Assembly: GCF_029227915.1 (NCBI RefSeq)
Contig: NC_079881.1
Coordinates: forward strand, 17,087,501 to 17,151,500
DNA: 64,000 nt
Reading direction: 5' to 3'
Source of the DNA: Hydractinia symbiolongicarpus
Taxonomy: Eukaryota > Cnidaria > Hydrozoa > Anthoathecata > Hydractiniidae
Part shown: one piece after another, positions 1 to 11,467 of the stretch
How positions within the stretch are numbered: the first letter of the stretch is position 1
Layout: every line of letters starts with the position of its first letter
Program-made: the position numbers and the translations under genes
The notes under the pieces: model-generated
The model's database searches: none
What the model was told of the DNA's origin: nothing
What the model saw: the letters and a program-made list of their open reading frames with translations, nothing else

Positions 1-2755
1 CATATGTCTTTTTGATGAATTCTTCATTGTCTGGATTGTCAATCACAGATCTTGCAATAGCATCATTCACCAATTCAATGTTCCAGATCTTTGGCCTTCC
101 GGTGCAGCATGTTGTATTCCTCAATATCGTTTTTGCTGGTGAAGACACCAGCAATCTTTTTTGCAATTTTTAAATCAATGATTCTACACTTTTCTTCTAG
201 CATGTTAAAGAATTTCAAAAAAGTTGCAAGAGAGATATGGAGTACAGGGAGAGCAACCTGGTTGTAAAAACAGTGAGTGAATAACCTTTGTATATTTTAT
301 TAGATTGAATTTTCAACAGCTTTAACATTCAAAGTCTCGCTTCAAAGTATCTAAAGTTCGAAACTCTGAAGCTCCACGATCTGCTAACTGCATCTCAGTT
401 GAAGTGATGTTACAAAATAAACAACAGTGGCGTCCTAAAAATAAAACTTAACATTTTGAATTCCATCTGTTTTCAGGTATATGCCTAACACTTTCGATTA
501 AGTAATAAAGTTTACCATTTGCTCCAGTAAGGCCATAAACGGCACACAAAAATTCATAGTCACCAAACATGAAAACTCTGATTGGATATTGTTTAGTTTC
601 AACTATATATATTATATCAAGTGCCGATTACACCATAAATATATACGCATAATATAAAGCGCCAAGTATAACATAACAGATATCCCCTAATAAGAAAACA
701 AACTTGAATGATCTAAAAAAATATTTACATGATGGTTTGATTTACATGAAGTTAAATTTACCTCCAGTGGCTCAGTTGAAGCTGGTCAATTTGACTTTTG
801 AATGTTTGTAAACCAACTTTAAGATTAACACGGTAATTCTTTGCCTCAAAGTATGAAAACACCACTATTTCTTGTTTGGTTTCTCCACATTACAAACTTG
901 GTAACTCATTTTAAAAGATTTACCACCATGATCTCCACCAATCTTTAAATGTATTTCTTTCTGAAATTCTTTAGGATGCATCACAAAGTTGCTCCTAATT
1001 AAAATAGGAATTACATATAATTCTTTTCTTGGTTGTTAATATCTTGGTATAAGTACAATAAATAATTATTTAATTCAAAAATTTCATTCAACAACAATTT
1101 TTATGAATAGAGATAAAAAAAAGGTTTACTCATGAAGTTTATTCATACGATCTAAGATGTGTGATTTAAGATCTGCTACATATGACCAGGGTGTTGTTCT
1201 AACTTCATATACTCCTTTGTGGTCATTCGATTCCATTGTAAAAGGTGTATCCTCAACAATGTATTCATTGCCAGCCCATGATTGTGCTACATCTCGTTGT
1301 TTGTTGATTGCAGCTGGTTTAATGTTGAATGTCCTTAACCAATTAAAGGGATTAAAACATGTTTGTAATCAAAATATTTACATTTGCAATACATGCAGAT
1401 GATCATAAAATGAATTTGTTTTTAAGAAATAGTTTAAAATGAAAATTAACGAGCCATTGTTTTCAGTTTTTCCCATGGTATTCCAATATCTGCTTTCAAA
1501 GAGACCATGGTTTCTTCAGATATCTCCACTGGTGGGATTTGTGACTTTTTATAATTTCCACTCTCTGTTTTTGTTCAAATGACTGTATCAGAACAGCAGT
1601 CTGGCTTACAGCAGATACTTCATCACTGCCAGAAATATTTATTATGTTATTTTGAACATGTTTATTCCTATTTCTGAGGGTACGTTGTGATGCAATGCTA
1701 CTGGCTTTGTATGCTTTCGGTGTTGATGTAATGTAAATTGGCTAAAGTAAAATGTAATGCTGGAATAAATATTCATTTTTAAAAACATTGTCTGAATATA
1801 TACAAGTTTAATGTTTTATGATTTTGAAAATATAATTATTGTAATTTAGAACTGCTTACCCGAGGACCACCAGATTTGAATTCTGCAATTTTCGAGCTGC
1901 TACTGGCTAATTTCTTCTCAATAATATGCAGAGTCGCATCTTCAACTTCCCTTGGAATCGATTCAACATCATTAATTCTGAAGATGTCATTAACAGTGAT
2001 GGCAGTTGGTGTTTTTTGAAAGCAAAGACTTTCATGTTCTTGTCTGCTCTTTTCATCATGCACATTAAATGTAGAACCACATGAATTTTTGCAGGCAATC
2101 ACAATACACTTTAGCATGTCAGCTACGTTTACAGATTTTTCAATTTTTTGAAAATTAGTGCCACACACTGGACACATAGGCCTAGTCAATAGTTTTCACT
2201 CAATCTTGGGCAGGATGCAGTTCATTCAAAATGAATGCTGGCATTTTTGAATGTATACAGGAAATTTTTGTATGTTATTACAAATATTGCATATGCACAA
2301 TTTAAGATAAGGATTTATTTCATTATCCAAATTTTCTACATTGTATATATTGTGTGGAAAAGTGTCAATGTAATTGTCCTGAATTTTTTGCAAAATATCT
2401 CGTGTCCATTTGGCGTTTTCTAATTTTGTCCTACGACCTGAATTGGTTTTTTTAATGTGTCTACCACGTTTCATGGGATCACATGTAATACAGTTTAGGG
2501 AGGAATGTGGGGTCCATTCTGCCACTTTAAAGTCTGCTGAGAGTGTTGATTTTCTAGTTTCAATATTTCTCATTTTTGAATAGCAGTTTAGGCACATTTT
2601 GGTGGGATGTACACAGGTTTCGTCATTTACTGGATCTATATAGAATGCAATCTTAATCCTTTCACTCAATTTCCGTACGTCCATTTTGTCTTTCCCTAAT
2701 TTTTTGGCACAAATACGACAAAACTTAGGTTGTTTGTGTGTGTCTGGTCAGCCAT
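1..2755 (-). pseudogene. RAG1-like transposase gene, broken, 3' end outside window
   Basis: Seen: on the minus strand a series of exons translates into a protein that follows the RAG1 layout. Exons with plausible splice sites are 2755-1860, 1741-1451, about 1341-1130, 994-762, 602-516, 434-327 and 257 to beyond position 1. The first exon has the N-terminal zinc-binding pattern (CRICAKKL, VRKLSERIKIAF, VHPTKMCLNC) and a RING-like finger. Later exons carry KIGGDHGGKSFKM and FGDYEFLCAVYGL, then GRHCCLFC joined across an intron. Family knowledge: RAG1 and RAG-like transposases are DDE recombinases; the Asp codons at 931-933 and 559-561 fit the first two catalytic positions. The third acidic residue would lie left of the window. 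Breaks: two in-frame TGA codons in the first exon, frameshifts near 2727, 1560, 875 and 85, and some mismatched exon phases. No RAG2-like partner is visible. I read it as a decayed RAG-like transposon gene; an assembly artefact could explain some breaks. Confidence 0.85.
1860..2755 (-). other. First exon of the RAG1-like gene: N-terminal zinc region and RING-like finger
   Basis: The best start is the ATG at 2755-2753, followed by MADQTHTN; a one-base slip in the CA-rich stretch then links it to KFCRICAKKL. The region matches the RAG1 N-terminal region (Cys pairs, HPT-x2-C-x2-C) and then a zinc finger with C-x2-C, C-x-H and C-x2-C elements (CNIC, CQH, CPVCG). Two TGA codons lie in the same frame at 2226-2228 and 2196-2198; the first falls exactly where the finger needs a zinc-binding Cys after CQHSF. 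The exon ends with a good donor (GTAAGC at 1859-1854) directly after a GGPR motif, a glycine-rich basic patch also seen in RAG1. Confidence 0.8.
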
Positions 2756-3720
2756 CTTGAATATCCTGTAGCTAGCCTTCCTCTTCAATTTCGCTTATAT
2801 CTTTTGAAAAAAACTGTTAGGCTCCTGATTTCTTTTGATTTGCTCAGAAAATAGATCAATTATGGTTAAAAAGTCCAGTTTTAATATGCAAAAAAATTTT
2901 TTGTGCTGTTTTGGGGCCTCAAATTCGGTGTTGTTTCAGTCTCTTAGACTCGATTTGAATTTCGCGCTATAAATTTCCCTGAGCGTTCAAAGTCCATATT
3001 TTTTTATTTTCTGACGCCCTGGTCACACTTGCGTCATTTAAAAGAATCCAGGGTTAGCTCTACACTATATATTTACTACAATACAGTAAATAAATAGGGG
3101 TTGTGCAGCCACGCTTGTGCTCGCCCGGGAGGCAGAAATGAGGAACCTCAGAATTTAAATTTTGCGCATGCGCATAAAATATTCCATGTTTTCAGCGGAA
3201 TGAAACTAACGTGGATAGTGAAAAAAGCAATAAAATAAATAAATGATAAAAAAATTCGTTCCTAAAAGTTTTTTTTTTATTTTAATGTTATTATTTGTTT
3301 TAATTAGTTTTTAAATAAATTAAAAACAAAATTGTTGTGTTGTTTGTCTTTTTTTTCTTCAAAATGAAAACCGTCGGCATGGCCTATGAGTATCAAAATC
3401 AAGATCACCAGTTCCCCTTCATCGATGGTCTGCTTTATACGCGTAACTTATACAGGGCTTGTTTAATTGAGACAACATGGCTGATTGTTGCTAAGATATT
3501 TCTTTACATGAGGAACTGAAATGTTACGTGGAACAGAATATGGAACGGTCAGAGTTAAGTTGACTTTATTCAAAAGCTGTATCCACAATACTGCTTGAGT
3601 TTTCCAGCGACAGGCGTTTGAAATTTTGTCAAATAAATTATGTCGACAATGCAACACAATTGTTAGGAAAGCTGTTCAATGTGACAAATTACTTGATGTT
3701 GCGCCATGAATCATAAACTC
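2756..3720. other. Upstream flank of the RAG1-like gene, no gene seen
   Basis: AT-rich sequence with T- and A-runs. No convincing exon on either strand. Read on the minus strand, 3220-3211 gives CACTATCCAC, which resembles the CAC-type start of RAG/Transib terminal repeats, but without the other end this is only a candidate. Confidence 0.3.
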
Positions 3721-3729
3721 AGAGCGAAA

Positions 3730-4570
3730 CATAATTTTGTGTTCCTAGGAATCTTGTAGCAGATATGTTATTCGATTAAGATCCAGATGAAGTGGGGTGT
3801 AGAAATGTGAAAAAAAAAATAAAAAAAACATTGAAAAGACCGTTTATTTCTGATGGCCAGGATCGACTTTTTCTCTTGGTGGGCATGACAAAATGATGGT
3901 TTTCTAGAAACGTTTTTCAGAAAAATAGTTTTTCCTGACCCAATTTTGATTGGAAAATTCTATACTGAGTATCTTCTAGAAACAAAGAAATTGCCTATGT
4001 ATTTACTCACGGATCGTTGAAGGGGACTGGTTTAATGGCAATGGCATACTTAGTTGACAAGTTCTGCGATCTGGAGGACAGCACTAAGTGAATTGAGTAT
4101 GCGAAATCAACCTCTAACAAAATAGAAAGAAGGTGGAAGGATTTGCATGATTGGTTGATTATCCTATTTGTATGACCCAAGTTGAACATTTGATCGTAAA
4201 ATGCTATCCTATATTTTTAATCCTGTACTTCAAAGAGAATGTGATACATTTTGTCGTATGTGAAACTCTCAGCATAAGGGATCAATCAGGATAAGAATTA
4301 CGAACTGGAATACCTAATCACATGTTTTCCTTCCCACAAAATTATAACCCTAAGGAAAAACATATCAACGTAACTGAGGAGTCTTGGGAGGAAGTAAGTG
4401 AAGTAGAAAACATAATATGTAAATGTAATAAAGTACATAACGATGCAGTGCCTTGTTATATAAATATATTCAACAAAAAGCACTTTAAAGAGCAAAATAC
4501 CAATGTCTCCCTACAACAAAAACATCCTACAATATATCGTATTGTTATTTTTATAACAAAATAAGAACAA
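3730..4570 (+). pseudogene. Decayed integrase-core (DDE) transposase-like remnant
   Basis: Seen: patches of protein-like sequence in changing plus-strand frames. A segment with the pattern DPDEVGCRNVKKKIKK followed by a DGQDRLF-type patch (about 3776-3890) is followed by AKSTSNKIERRWKDLHDW (about 4098-4160), LQRECDTFCRM (about 4230-4260) and PNHMFSFPQNYNP (about 4312-4350). Family knowledge: this order resembles the animal integrase-core proteins found in repeats, where a Y-R/K-S-T-S/A-N-x-R-I-E motif follows the third catalytic region. Every patch is separated by stops or shifts, so no product is expected. The family call rests on a few motifs and is tentative. Confidence 0.35.
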
Positions 4571-4589
4571 AAATATCCACCTAATAGCA

Positions 4590-4990
4590 TAATATGTAGT
4601 TTTACAATTTTCAGTCTTTGTCCTCCTCTGATTCTATTTCTATTTCTGTTAATGACGGAAGTTTGCAAACAGGTTGCATTTGTGCTGGCTAAAGAAATTA
4701 TTTCATTCAAATTACCAGAACAAAAATATCGTTTATTATCCATTTCTAGGTCATTAGACGTAGCAATCTCAGGATCTTGGGCATTCTTGATTTGTGAAGT
4801 GGGTCAAACATTTAGCTTTAGCATACAAAGCCATTTCAACAGATACGTTAATTTGTACTGGCACCCCATCATTATTAATGTACTTTTTAAATTCCTAGGC
4901 ACAAAGGGTTTAACAGTTACCGGTTCATTCATAAGATTTGCAAACTAAACATTATTGTGAATAAAAAATGTTCAAATTTCAAAGATTTTC
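4590..4990 (-). pseudogene. Unrecognised decayed exon-like region
   Basis: On the minus strand, after an AG at about 4953, protein-like sequence runs through NEPVTVKPFVPRNLKKYI, VPVQINVSVEMALYAKAKC, then DNKRYFCSGNLNEI and an acidic tail EIEIESEEDKD followed by a stop. At least three frame changes are needed. I do not recognise the family. It may belong to the neighbouring integrase-core remnant on the other strand or to a separate element. Confidence 0.25.
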
Positions 4991-5740
4991 TCCTCTTTTT
5001 CGGTGGGAAAGACCATAGATCGTGAAGGCTTTTTGTTTTTGGTGACAAAAGAGTGTGTGTTTTTCATTGGTTAAGATAGGTCTTCAATTGCAATCTCGAG
5101 ACGATTGATAACGCCTTCCAAAGAATGGAGGGTGGCAGATTTCGAAGCATAAAAGTTGACTGGCTGGTGAATTGAACTCCTTGTTTAAGTTCGAGATGAT
5201 ATGTAATTGTTTTCTGCGTTACCGCCGCTGGGTTCTAAGCCTACCTTTCTAAGGGGTGGTTTCTTCGTCAGCCCAAGCATTACCATACGATTTCTCGAGT
5301 GTTCATGTCTAAGGTCAGAACGCTTTTCTGTTTCCAGTTTTCTGCTTTTCAATCTTTGTCACAACCTTTCTAACGGCTGGGTTCCAAATTTTATTTCTTT
5401 TAACGGTTTTTTTTTTCTAATAATTTATTTATCGTCAAAACATATTTTTTTATCCTAATTGGTTGAATTTTTTAATATTATTTTTATTGATTTAAATTTG
5501 TCTTTTTATATTATGTTTCTTTTTATTTTGACATATCCATCATATTTTTTTACGTTGATACCAATGGACTGCCATATAGATGTATAATGTATTCATCTAA
5601 AACATATTTTGTAAACGAGTTTTTGTAAATGAAAAGAATTGTATTGAATTTTTATTGTGTCTTGTATTCGGAATAGTATTATTTTTAACTTTTAGCAGTT
5701 AAATATTCACATGCTTTTTTCAAACAATGGAAAATCAAAA
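4991..5740. other. No feature seen
   Basis: AT-rich stretch with long T-runs near 5400-5560. Short open frames only; none looks like a protein of any family I know. Confidence 0.4.
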
Positions 5741-5744
5741 AACA

Positions 5745-6680
5745 AGTGTAGGGCATGCACATTCAGGTAAAGCGCTTAAGTACAGGTATATAGTATGTCG
5801 TAAATCAAGTGAAGTGCACACAACATGTTGTTTCCAGTGTTACATATTTTTCAGAAAACAACTTTCCCGCAACAAAGGCTAAAATAAAAACACGGTTTAC
5901 AACCGTTGTGACTCCTCCATAGCAAAAACAATCAGACAATAATATTTTATTTTGGGAAATAAGTTTCAGTAAACATTAACAATTAATTGTAACACTGGAC
6001 TGGGCTTAATACACACAAAATTAGTCATGACATCGAGCTAAATGCTATTGAAATTTCGGTTTAAATAAAAACACAGGGAACAGCCTGTCGTTGCCCGCCT
6101 AGCTAAAACAAACGGTCAGCCATCTTATTAGCAGAAGTTTTCAGGAAATTAATTAAAGATGTAGCTACCTAGCTATAACTGCATTTAGAATAAGAATTAT
6201 TGCTTAAGAATATTGTTGTAGCCAAACTGCATTTTTATGCTCTCACTTTTATCCAAAGATAGGAGCTAGCTAAATGGCTATAGCCCCAACATAAAACTAA
6301 ATGTTGGGTAAGAATAAAGAGCTCTTATACCATAAAGAATAGTATTAAAAGTAGGACTCTAGCTAGCTAGCCTTTAAAATCTTCGTTCCTAGCCAAAATC
6401 TTAAAACTGTATCGATCTGTACTTGGCTAAAAAACGTGACATATATTTATCTTAAGATGTAAAAACATACATAAGACAAATATTACAAAAATAAAAAGCT
6501 TTTAGAACACCAAAAGGTTAAACCTAACAGTGACAACGACCTCTTTCAAAACCAAAATGGCCTTCGTCGTTACGTTCCTTCGTTTGCATGTCCAGGCCGC
6601 GAAAATCTTGGATTGGTTTTTCAAAGAATCATGTATTTTGATTGGTATGGTACGTGCGAAGGGTGGTGGAAGAACCATCA
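5745..6680 (-). repeat. Helitron-related repeat, copy A (truncated)
   Basis: This stretch aligns by eye, block by block, with 38490-39730 inside the complete Helitron at 38310-40078: the CAGGTATA..AGTATGTCGTAAAT block, the GCTAGCTA-rich block near 6170-6380 and the GCCGCGAAA..TTGGATTGG block near 6596-6620. Both termini are missing. Strand is given by analogy with the complete copy. No coding capacity. Confidence 0.6.
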
Positions 6681-8090
6681 GATACTATGATGATAGCCCT
6701 CACCTTTCATTGCCTCTTTTTCATATTCAGAGAGTAGCGAGACTAATATAGCAAAGACACAAAAGGCATTGGGAACGAGAGTTTTTAGGATCCTAAATAC
6801 TCGCCATCACAACTATACGAGGTTTTGTTCCATAGATGGTAAAAATTTCGTCCGTAACCCAGGACGATATCTACGAATCACGACTTTGCAAAAAATGGCT
6901 GCTTATTGGTCAAACTTAACACAGATGAACATTAGCAATCATATAGTTTGTTCGATACGATACACGGTGTCATGTTTTTTACGAATTCGAAAATTTCGCA
7001 TTCCGAGTGTAAATACATGACCACGGCCCTGTTGGCTATGATATATAGCAAGAACGCGGGTTGAAGACTATAATTCGTTTTGCGTTTGCGGATTAGAAGG
7101 ACATAGAAATGGTTGACTTAGTACAGGCACCAATGCTTCTAAGCACTAGACAATGGAATACATATTCACATTTTGTTGGCAAAAAAAAAGAAAAGAAAAT
7201 GGAACAAAATATATTAGAAAAGTGACAGGCCAGTTAGCTGTCCTATTCTTGCGGTCGGAATGTTCTCCTTCGTCGCTCTCCGATGAGGTACAAAGTCGAC
7301 TTTTCACAGTCAAACCTTCACAGTAGCAACCTTTATTTAAACAGAATTTACAAGCAAAACGGTGTTAAAATGTCGCAAAATGGCAATTATTAAGCAGTAT
7401 CTAAAACATATTATGGATTTGACTAAAAAAAAAAGAATTCCTTAAAAAATCCAGTATTTTATTTATGAAGGTTTCACCACAACATTATGATTACGGTATT
7501 TGTACACCATTTCATAATGGCTGCTTAACCTAAATACTGGCCCGTGATTGGTTCAACCAGTATTATGATGCGAATCCGACTGCAAGAATTTACAAAAGAT
7601 AAACAGAGATATAAAAACTAAAATATATGCACTATGGAATACAAGGTAAAAAGTCAGTTATGTGCAAGCAATGATATATTACTTGTCAACTCCGGAGAAA
7701 CTTGTGTGAAAATACTGCAGCAGGAAATTTTAACTATAACGAGGTGCCTGAGAAAACGTAAAGTATACATATTAGTTATACCAAGTTGTGTAAAAATAAC
7801 AAAATTGTGAACTAAGTGATAAAAATAAAAAGTATTAAAAATATATACATGAAGAAATGAAATGAACATCTATCAACCTATTCATCGCTTGTATCATCGG
7901 CTTAAGAATTTTCGGTAAAGAGTTTCAAATCATAGGGTGTCATATTATCTGTATTTAACGTTATTGTGAACATTTCGGACAAAAGCTTCTTAACAAACAT
8001 AATTTTGTTATTAATAGGAACATATCTTGAGCATATCCAGTGTCATCAACACATCATACTTTAGGCTTGAAGAAGTATTTTTGATCACTG
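6681..8090. other. No gene recognised
   Basis: AT-rich sequence. Some minus-strand frames near 7650-8090 may continue the protease-like pseudogene that lies upstream of them (8096-8750), but the match is too weak to annotate. Confidence 0.35.
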
Positions 8091-8095
8091 TTACA

Positions 8096-8750
8096 TCAGA
8101 ATTCTTTTTTGACATTCGTTAATAGCTGGCATGTTAGAACAATTGTTGCAAAGTAGGATGCCAGATCTCGTAAACTAGAAAAATGTAAGAAGATAGACGT
8201 TCCAATAGGAGTTGGTTCTCTATTGCTATCACGGCTATGATAATCAACTAAAATAGCACTGAATGGATTACAAGATGCATTAAATAATGATACAGTAACC
8301 TTCACAGATAAATATTTTACCATCGTTATCTTGGTCTGAACATAAAGATGTTATTAAGTCACTTAATGACTCATTATTCCTGGTTAGTGTTCCAAACATG
8401 CCTTGGTTAAAATCAAGTTCTACTATAGCGTTGTAAACACTGACAGTCCTAGGAAGGTCAAGGGTTGATAAAAATGATGAAGTATTCATGGACTTGTAAA
8501 GTACATCACCTTGTTCAATGACATATTCCAAGTCATTTGAATTCCAGATATTGACACGATTGAACTTTGAAAAACAAATTGCAAATAAAGATATGTAAGA
8601 ACACTGAATTCTTCGAGTGCTTCCAAATTTACTACTGAGTGAATGACAGCATGAGAGTTATTTACCTGAGAGCTGATTTTCTTAGAGATACCCTGTGTTT
8701 GCATAGTGAATATTCGAGTTAACAATCGAATCGTCTGACAAGTATGCAAA
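8096..8750 (-). pseudogene. Cysteine-protease-like (OTU/C76-type) transposon protein remnant
   Basis: Three overlapping minus-strand frames join into one protein-like path: WNSNDLEYVIEQGDVLYKS, then LPRTVSVYNAIVELDF, then GKIFICEGY, and after a shift SLFNASCNPFSAILVDYHSRD with PTPIGTSIFLHFSSLRDL. Family knowledge: the D-x-HSRD...G-x-P...GTS-x-L-x-F pattern near the C-terminus is typical of papain-fold protease domains carried by large animal mobile elements, some Helitrons included. At least two frameshifts break it. Its minus orientation and position downstream of a Helitron 5'-like end near 9497 suggest it was cargo or part of an autonomous Helitron; that link is inference. Confidence 0.35.
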
Positions 8751-8879
8751 AAACAATGGCCTCTTTAAAAACAAACTGGACGAACATTCAATGTTAAAAT
8801 TGATTTAGGATAGAGTACGTGAGAAAGTAGGTAAAATAATATCGCAGGCGCGTGATTTAAGCAACTGGCCTGCTACGAT

Positions 8880-9497
8880 CGCAAACGGGTGGGATATTCC
8901 CGAGTTTGTGCCTTAGCGCAGCCCATTTCAAGACTGGAATATCTCCCAGTAAAAATGGCGTATTAAATTAATGTATTCATTTTGTTCACTTAATTTATTT
9001 TTCTTATTTATGGTAATAAATTAATGTAGTTAAATTAATTAAAGAAATAAATTAATTTCTTGAATTTATTTTAATCAATTATAATTTTTTTTTAATTTTA
9101 AAAATATTGACACGTATCTTTTCAGTCATTGTCATTGAATAATATGAATATTATCATGTCATGAACAAGCGAGTTTATTCTAGGCTACGTTTCGACAGAT
9201 ACAGCTGTCATCGACGGCAATGATCGTAATCATCTTTGGCTATTTATTATTTGAAGAATTAATTAGAGGATCGAAATTAACCAATCTGATCAGAGCATTT
9301 AAAGTAATTAACTTTGATGACAGCTGTAGCTGTCGAATCGTAGCCTAGAATAAACTCGCTTGTTAATTACATGATAATATTTATATTATTCAATACAAAG
9401 TTTTTGACTAAACAACCCCAAACTCGCGGAAACATCAAAGTAATATCGGTAACCGCTTGGGACAGATAGACAGAAGACAGCTATTTTTATAGAGAAG
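8880..9497 (-). mobile_element. Helitron 5'-end region, copy C, carrying a nested insertion
   Basis: 8950-9060 matches 39830-39965, and 9405-9497 matches 39985-40078, of the complete Helitron. On the minus strand the outer end reads TCTCTATAAAAATAGC, close to the TCTCTCTATAATAATAG start of that copy. The flanking base is not the usual A, so the end is degenerate. Between the two blocks sits the fold-back element at 9134-9394. Confidence 0.6.
9134..9394. repeat. 261-bp fold-back element with Penelope-tail-like arms
   Basis: Arms 9134-9212 and 9316-9394 are inverted repeats of 79 bp each with about five mismatches. Each arm, read outward, contains GATGACAGCTGT, a hairpin, GTCGAA and an AATAAA (TAGAATAAACTC). 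This is the layout of the outer tails of the Penelope-like pair at 41.7-46.7 kb (GATGAC, hairpin, GTCGAAAC, AATAAA). It interrupts Helitron copy C. No coding capacity in the 103-bp centre. Confidence 0.65.
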
Positions 9498-10313
9498 TAT
9501 GTATCTAAAAGTGACTAATTTTGCCTATTTAGTTAAAATTACTAATTCGTCATTCTACCTACATTTACGGCGTATGAACAAACTTATTCGGCTGGTTATG
9601 CTAGCAAATTCTTTATCGAAATCACTATATACGAATGTCCTTCAATTTAAAACAACTTTTGCTGGCGTTTTGCTGGTCTGATAAAAATCGTCAAAAACTC
9701 GACTAAACCGACCTGGATAAGAAAAATAATATTGCACAGGAATGTAAAAATAAATAAAATATCCGAATTTACTTAGTAACAATTTTTTCTGGTTTATTAA
9801 ATTGATTTATAAACTATTCTTACTTATTTAAAAAGCAAACGAAAGATAATTTTACTTCAAATTTGTTTCAACATGATAATGTACAATTGATTTATAAAAA
9901 GCTCTATGTTTTCATCCTGGAATGTGACGAACTTTTGAAAACTTTCTATTTTATTCTCGGGAACATGCGGTAGCTGTATTGATGAGTTTATATCAAACAA
10001 CATTTTCGTTTGTTTATCTTTTATTAATTTAATAGTTTTTATTTAGTAGCTACATATTTATGTAATAAAACCCTCTTCATTTGATAGAATAGTTTATTTT
10101 GTACCCTCCAGATAAATTTTGTACAGACAAAAATCAACACGAGTATAGAAACCAAGTCAAGTCTTCTTAAACATTTGATCACACTGAAAACAATGCTGTG
10201 ATCACATATCATATCATATGATCACTGTTTGGTTTTCTCGTTTAAATGAATGTGATACTAAGAACATAATCCCTCTTAACAACGCACACACCCGTCAGTC
10301 ATGAATAGGGAAA
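9498..10313. other. No feature seen
   Basis: AT-rich sequence without recognisable coding or repeat structure. Confidence 0.4.
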
Positions 10314-10394
10314 TCGTTTAAGCTTTAAGGATTTGTGGTATCTTTTAACCTGAGGCAGGCTAAAAGGAACCACAAATTATTAAAGCTTGGACGA
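10314..10394. repeat. Long imperfect hairpin (about 39 bp stem, 3-nt loop)
   Basis: 10320-10352 pairs with 10356-10388 with three mismatches and two wobbles; the stem extends outward by TCGTTT/GGACGA with two more wobbles. The length and small internal bulges resemble a microRNA precursor, but a short palindromic MITE would look the same. Strand unknown. Confidence 0.6.
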
Positions 10395-11466
10395 AAGCAA
10401 TATGCTTACGTTTTGTTTAAAAGATCCAAATGCTTCATGAACCAGTAATTTGCCTCATCATTATCCCTAAAAGTAAAGCTCGATAAGCTGTGAGTTCAAT
10501 AAAGCTAGTTGCCTGTTTTTTTCTGGTGCATTACTCTTTGCTGGTATTTTGTATTTTAATAGCAACATTTCGAAAAACCAATGTTTAATTCATCGAAAAA
10601 CATTTTTCACATTAATTGCTCGTGGTCGCCGGTACGATTAAATCATGTAATTCAGCCGAGAACAAAATAGTTAACCTTGTTAACCACACTGATTTACTTC
10701 GAAAATGTCATAGTTTTTCCTGTTACGTAGCCAGCTACACCACCAAAACCTTATAAACACACAACAATCCTCAGCTTTCAAAACAATGCATTGTCTTTCG
10801 ATTAAGTACAAATGCTGGACACTGCTCCATTTAACAATTAAGTACAGCCGAAACAACGAAAAAATGTATGAATTTATCAGCTGTGATATGTTCTCTCACA
10901 CACACAAACAGGCATTGATAACACAGATGGTTGGTCATGAAGGAATAACTTGTATGAATATGCCTATTAATACTTGGCTGACCTCGTTAAGATTTCATAA
11001 GATTAACAATCGTTTTATGCTGATAATAGTAATCTTAATTGATGGCATAACTGACGTTTCTTTCATTTAAAACTGTTAAGAGCTTTGTACTGACACAAGC
11101 ATAAATAAGAAAATTCTGCGTTAAAGAACATATCCTTTCTGTGTACTGTAAAACAATTCTTTTTTTCAGAATCAATAATCTTAAGAGATGATACGTTTTT
11201 AAAAAAAACCGTTTTCGGACAAAAATAATTAGCCTAACGGAAATTGAGTTGCGATTGGTGGCTTTGAAATCTCCAGATAGTTTGTGTTTGGTAAAGTTGC
11301 TAGACCCAATTCAATATTTTTCTAAAGCATGAGACAGGTGACACCCACCTACTCTTCCAGAGATTTGGGTTTTAGAACACCGCTAACTACGTGCACGGGC
11401 CTCCAGCTGTGGACGTGCTTTGCACTTCAAAGGTTAGGAAAATAACAAAAATGCCAGAGTTTAAAT
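10395..11466. other. No gene recognised
   Basis: Includes a 94-codon open frame at 10786-11070 (+) that shows no family motif; I regard it as chance. Confidence 0.35.
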
Positions 11467-11467
11467 T

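Noticed and set aside
1157-1402. 81-codon plus-strand frame
   Set aside because: Antisense to a RAG1-like exon (1341-1130) that carries the family's WAGNEY and EVRTTPWSY motifs on the minus strand.
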